Assembly (NCBI GenBank): GCA_934247875.1 | Contig: CAKQJZ010000008.1 | Span: 1 to 43,843 of the forward strand | Direction: 5' to 3' | DNA: 43,843 nt | From: an uncultured Spirochaetales bacterium | GTDB lineage: Bacteria > Spirochaetota > Spirochaetia > Sphaerochaetales > Sphaerochaetaceae | Shown: piece after piece, positions 40,897 through 43,843 of the stretch | Layout: the number at the start of each line of letters is the position of its first letter | Position numbering within the stretch: position 1 is the stretch's first letter | Notes under the pieces: model-generated | Databases searched by the model: none | The model's input: only the letters and a program-made list of their open reading frames with translations | What the model was told of the DNA's origin: nothing | Made by a program: the position numbers and the translations under genes

Positions 40897-43626
40897 TTAT
40901 AGGATTATTTCAATTTTATTGATTGTATAACTACAATCTCTGCCATTGATCTGGAAGTCTATTTTCTCTCCTTCCTTGTGGTTATAGAGAGCTTTTCCAA
41001 TCGGAGCATTGAAATCTATGATACCTTCCTCTGGAGAGCTTTCCCATCTTCCAAGGAATGTATAGATGATTTCCTTTTCTTCTAGGTTATCAAAGAGTGT
41101 TACTTTAGTTCCAAAACCAACAAGACCAGGAAGTACATCCTCATTCTTCATGATTCTGACAGTGTTGAGCTCATTAGTGAGTTCTCCGACTCTTCTGTCT
41201 AGTTCTCTCTTATGCTCTTTCGCATATTGATACTCACTGTTCTCTCTTAAGTCTCCAAGCTCACGAGCTGTGTTGATTTCCTTCAGAATCCATGGAATCT
41301 GAACCTGCTGGATGTCTTTGAGCTCGTCTTGTTTAGCTCTATATGATGCCTCTGTGCATAGCCAGCCAGAAGCTGCTTTGATTTCCTGGACCTTTACAGT
41401 AACAGTCTTATCTCCTAGATCATAGTCAGGGAATCTCTTTAGGATAATATCCTTATAGTGGTTCTTCTCTGTTGTTTCTAGCCCAGCGTTATAAAGCACT
41501 AAGCTCTTGACATCATCGATATCTTCTCTCTTTGCTTTGAGAAGATAGCTCTCGATTGCTTTGTTATCAATAAGCTCCTTTTCAAGCTGCTTTCTGAACT
41601 TTCTGTTATCTGCGTTGTCTGTAGCTGTTGCGAGATAAGAGAGTGCCATAAGCTCAGTCTTGAAGATTCTGTCTTTTGTAAGATGAGCTTCTTTGATTGT
41701 TTTCTCAGGAAGCTTAACTTCAATAGCAAAGTAGATGAATGCAGCTATTGAATCTCTGAAGTTATCTATTGAGCGTGTAATGAACTGATAGTACTTCTTA
41801 GGATCAAGCTTATAAATCTTATTTGGGATATAATTAAATACATATTTAGGGAATATTGAGATAAGAATATCGACTGCGTTCTTATCGCACTCAGCAATCT
41901 TATCGATATATTCTTTCTTGATAGTTGTATTCTCAATGCCTACAAATACATCCTTCTTATCCATCTCGCGGAATGTCTTATAGACATCTTCAAAGTCAAC
42001 TTCAGCTTCAACTGGAACATTCTTATCTGCAACATAATCAAGAGTGAGGATAGCAGATACCTGAACGTCTAAGCTCTTAGTCTTGTCGCTAGCTGCAGCT
42101 TTGAAGTAGCTGACCATCTCCAAGAATGCATCGCTGTTGCGTTCAATATCCTTAATCTCAAGTGCATCGAGAATAGCAGATACCTTCTCATAGAATGTTC
42201 TTGAGGATCTGAATATGTAGAGCTGTTTCTCTTCTCTTGTTGAAGGGTAAGCAGTCAGCTGGAAGCTATCTGTAGAGCCTGGAATGATTCTGATATATGG
42301 ATTCTCTTTTACTTCCTCTTTGATTTTCTCAGAGACTTCTTTCCACTCTGTAAGGTCAAGAATAGAAGGTACTACTTCCTCTTTCATCTCTTTGAGTGTT
42401 GAGATTGAATCAGTAGAAGAGTAGAGGAGTGTTCTAGTAAGCCACTCGATACCACCAGGAGCCATGATCTTGGCTTTGATCTTCTGTGCTGGTACGCCTT
42501 TCTTGATTGCCTTGATATTCTGGTTAGTAAGAGGCACAAGAATGCTATATGCAGACTCTAGTGAAACAGTCTGAACATCTGTAGCGCTGTATCTTACTTT
42601 AACCTGTGTGCCCTCAATATCTTCAATCTTGCCAACACGTCTCATAGCTTTCTGAAGCACATAAGTATTCTTTGAATAAGCAATGTCCTTCTCAAACTCA
42701 TCACATGCTTTTACTGGGTCAGTAGAAGTCATGACATTATGTTTCTTCTTGCACTCAATAAAACGAGCCATAGCGCCATACTTTTCAGCAAAGACATCGC
42801 TTAGAACCTTCTTCGCATCATTATCTTCTTTATTGAGAATCAAGATGCTTCTTGAAGTCTCAATGATGTTATTGAGAGTGTTCTTGAATTCTGTAGTCTT
42901 CTCATCTTTCTTCTGTTCCTCTTTAAGAGTAAGCAAAGCAGAGAGCAGCTTCTTATAAAGAGTGATAGCAAACGCACTGCTTCTATCCTGGATTCTTGAA
43001 ATAAAAGAAGAGTAGAAGTGGTACTCAGTTCTGCCATTCTGTAAGAGCTTAGTGAAAGTTGCGTCGAGCTTATCATACTCATCACTCTTTTCCAGTCTTA
43101 AGAGTGCTCTCTGATAGAAGTACATAGAGTTCTTCTTGTCTCCAAGTGCTTCATAGTGATCAGCAACTTTAATGACTACATCTTTGTCTTCGCTATCTGC
43201 TTTGACATAGCGCTCGAAGTAGTTCCATTTCTCATCTTCATTGCCTTTCTCTGATGCAACATCAGCAAGAATTCTGAGGGCTTTAGCAGACTCATTTGCC
43301 TTTAAGACTGTCTCAGCAACATATTTAGCTGCGTCCCAGTTTCTGTTGCTATATAAGTCAAGAGCAAGGTTATTGAGTCTTACATTGGACTCATGATTGC
43401 TTAGCATTAACTTGATCTTGCCAACAATATAGTTAAGAGGAATGCTGTTTTTCTCTGTTGTATCGAGAAGTAGAAGCACACTGTCTCTGAGTGCTAGCTT
43501 CTTCTCATCTGTCTTAATGCTATTAAGCTCTTTATCTATATTCTCAAAAGTAGAGACTTTGAAGTTTACTAAAGGATTCTTTCCTAGGCTCTTCTCCTCG
43601 TTTAAAAGTTCTTTAATATCAATCAT
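40897..43626 (-). CDS. greA: Spirochaetal GreA fusion protein (helical-repeat region plus GreA)
   Basis: 909 residues from ATG 43626, chosen over an upstream TTG because GGAGG (43637-43633) precedes it by 6 nt. Residues 1 to about 740 are helical, with TPR-like units in the first 200 (for example LALDLYSNRNWDAAKYVAETVLKANESAKALRILAD). The last 155 residues are GreA: the coiled coil with LKEINTARELGDLRENSEYQYAKEH, whose tip acidic residues coordinate Mg in the polymerase channel, and the FKBP-like C-terminal domain. GreA rescues backtracked RNA polymerase by transcript cleavage. The long N-terminal fusion is known in spirochaetes, but its role is not. Transcribed alone, with hairpins at both ends. 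Confidence 0.9.
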   Translation of the reverse strand: MIDIKELLNEEKSLGKNPLVNFKVSTFENIDKELNSIKTDEKKLALRDSVLLLLDTTEKNSIPLNYIVGKIKLMLSNHESNVRLNNLALDLYSNRNWDAAKYVAETVLKANESAKALRILADVASEKGNEDEKWNYFERYVKADSEDKDVVIKVADHYEALGDKKNSMYFYQRALLRLEKSDEYDKLDATFTKLLQNGRTEYHFYSSFISRIQDRSSAFAITLYKKLLSALLTLKEEQKKDEKTTEFKNTLNNIIETSRSILILNKEDNDAKKVLSDVFAEKYGAMARFIECKKKHNVMTSTDPVKACDEFEKDIAYSKNTYVLQKAMRRVGKIEDIEGTQVKVRYSATDVQTVSLESAYSILVPLTNQNIKAIKKGVPAQKIKAKIMAPGGIEWLTRTLLYSSTDSISTLKEMKEEVVPSILDLTEWKEVSEKIKEEVKENPYIRIIPGSTDSFQLTAYPSTREEKQLYIFRSSRTFYEKVSAILDALEIKDIERNSDAFLEMVSYFKAAASDKTKSLDVQVSAILTLDYVADKNVPVEAEVDFEDVYKTFREMDKKDVFVGIENTTIKKEYIDKIAECDKNAVDILISIFPKYVFNYIPNKIYKLDPKKYYQFITRSIDNFRDSIAAFIYFAIEVKLPEKTIKEAHLTKDRIFKTELMALSYLATATDNADNRKFRKQLEKELIDNKAIESYLLKAKREDIDDVKSLVLYNAGLETTEKNHYKDIILKRFPDYDLGDKTVTVKVQEIKAASGWLCTEASYRAKQDELKDIQQVQIPWILKEINTARELGDLRENSEYQYAKEHKRELDRRVGELTNELNTVRIMKNEDVLPGLVGFGTKVTLFDNLEEKEIIYTFLGRWESSPEEGIIDFNAPIGKALYNHKEGEKIDFQINGRDCSYTINKIEIIL

Positions 43627-43666
43627 ATATATCCTCCAAAACAAAAACTCAAAGATAAAAACAAAA

Positions 43667-43691
43667 CCGGGCAGAAATATATTCTGCTCGG
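43667..43691 (-). terminator. Intrinsic terminator-like hairpin upstream of greA
   Basis: Read on the minus strand: CCGAGCAGAA (43691-43682), loop TATAT, TTCTGCCCGG (43676-43667), a 10-bp stem with one G-U pair. It is followed at once by TTTTGTTTTTATCTTT. This is a full intrinsic terminator pointing at greA, 40 bp before its start codon. It either ends a minus-strand gene outside the window or is an attenuator in the greA leader. Confidence 0.75.
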
Positions 43692-43696
43692 GAACC

Positions 43697-43726
43697 TATA
43701 TATTAACTAACTTAAAGATAGCACAA
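43697..43726 (-). promoter_or_regulatory. Weak promoter candidate before the greA hairpin
   Basis: On the minus strand TTGTGC (43726-43721), an 18-bp spacer and TATATA (43702-43697). Both hexamers are partial matches. Its start site would fall at the hairpin base. No better greA promoter is visible between the hairpin and the ATG. Confidence 0.25.
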
Positions 43727-43775
43727 TTTAGAAAAATTGGAAAGAATGATTATTCTTCCTTATCTCAATTTGTGC

Positions 43776-43820
43776 GTCTCAAAAGAATATTTCCATAGAT
43801 GTCTCAAATGAAATATTCCA
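43776..43820. repeat. Two direct repeats with 25-bp period at the window end
   Basis: GTCTCAAAAGAATATTTCCA (43776-43795) and GTCTCAAATGAAATATTCCA (43801-43820) share 16 of 20 bases and begin exactly 25 bp apart. The unit may continue beyond the window. No gene is seen in 43727-43843, which is AT-rich and also holds a small AAGAAT/ATTCTT inverted repeat. Confidence 0.55.
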
Positions 43821-43843
43821 GCAATAACAAATACTCATGTAAT

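Noticed and set aside
43442..43798. 118-residue plus-strand frame at the greA start
   Set aside because: It is mostly antisense to greA and then runs through a terminator hairpin; no gene features.
1..43843. tRNA or rRNA genes, insertion sequences, prophage
   Set aside because: Apart from the tRNA-like ends of tmRNA, no tRNA arms, transposase, integrase, terminal repeats or phage genes were found on either strand.

Overview
This 43.8 kb window is chromosomal DNA of an AT-rich, double-membraned bacterium, most likely a host-associated spirochaete (Spirochaetota, Sphaerochaetaceae/Treponemataceae side). The best marker is the 909-residue GreA, a short transcript-cleavage domain fused behind about 740 residues of helical repeats, an arrangement known from Treponema and Borrelia. 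Adjacent tamB and bamA, the dense ATGA-type gene overlaps and the many lipoproteins fit this. A surface lipoprotein at the left edge resembles Bacteroidetes fimbrillin-like proteins and hints at a gut setting; that placement rests on remembered family patterns, not on a search.

Layout. 1-3.1 kb is accessory surface DNA: the tail of an AT-hook protein, the fimbrillin-like lipoprotein, then a convergent outer-membrane-barrel/lipoprotein pair. 3.2-6.1 kb is a folD-miaB-sirtuin operon, followed by the tmRNA gene ssrA (6189-6555, peptide tag AKKEDDEFVSDEAYALAA) and a TetR-type regulator. smpB, the partner of tmRNA, lies just beyond on the minus strand, downstream of a membrane-anchored SUMF1-fold protein. 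9.05-15.2 kb runs rightward: lepB-hemW, then yebC-ruvC-ruvA-ruvB-queA. tmk faces it on the minus strand. 15.9-25.8 kb holds a very large TamB-like protein, BamA and MutS.

25.9-32.8 kb is the classical rimP-nusA-infB-rbfA-truB-ribF-rpsO translation and transcription operon. It is followed, across a hairpin, by pnp-dut-lptF-lptG-tgt and a small lipoprotein. A lone AAA ATPase with a DUF4143-type C-terminus (39506-40852) sits after three direct repeats of exactly 33 bp, the last of which contains its promoter. The giant greA is convergent with it and shares a bidirectional terminator. The last 200 bp hold a terminator-like hairpin upstream of greA and the start of a second, 25-bp-period repeat.

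Themes: envelope biogenesis (LepB, TamB, BamA, LptF/G, lipoproteins), tRNA modification (MiaB, QueA, TruB, Tgt), ribosome rescue and translation (ssrA, smpB, RimP, IF-2, RbfA, S15), RNA polymerase control (NusA, GreA) and DNA repair (RuvABC, MutS, Dut, Tmk). The least explained items are the 33-bp repeat/ATPase module, several promoters set so close to the start codon that the mRNAs would be leaderless, a RibF whose riboflavin-kinase half has lost its motif, a thymidylate kinase with Thr for the P-loop Lys, a NusA ending in a zinc ribbon, and several hairpins and palindromes in the operon control regions.
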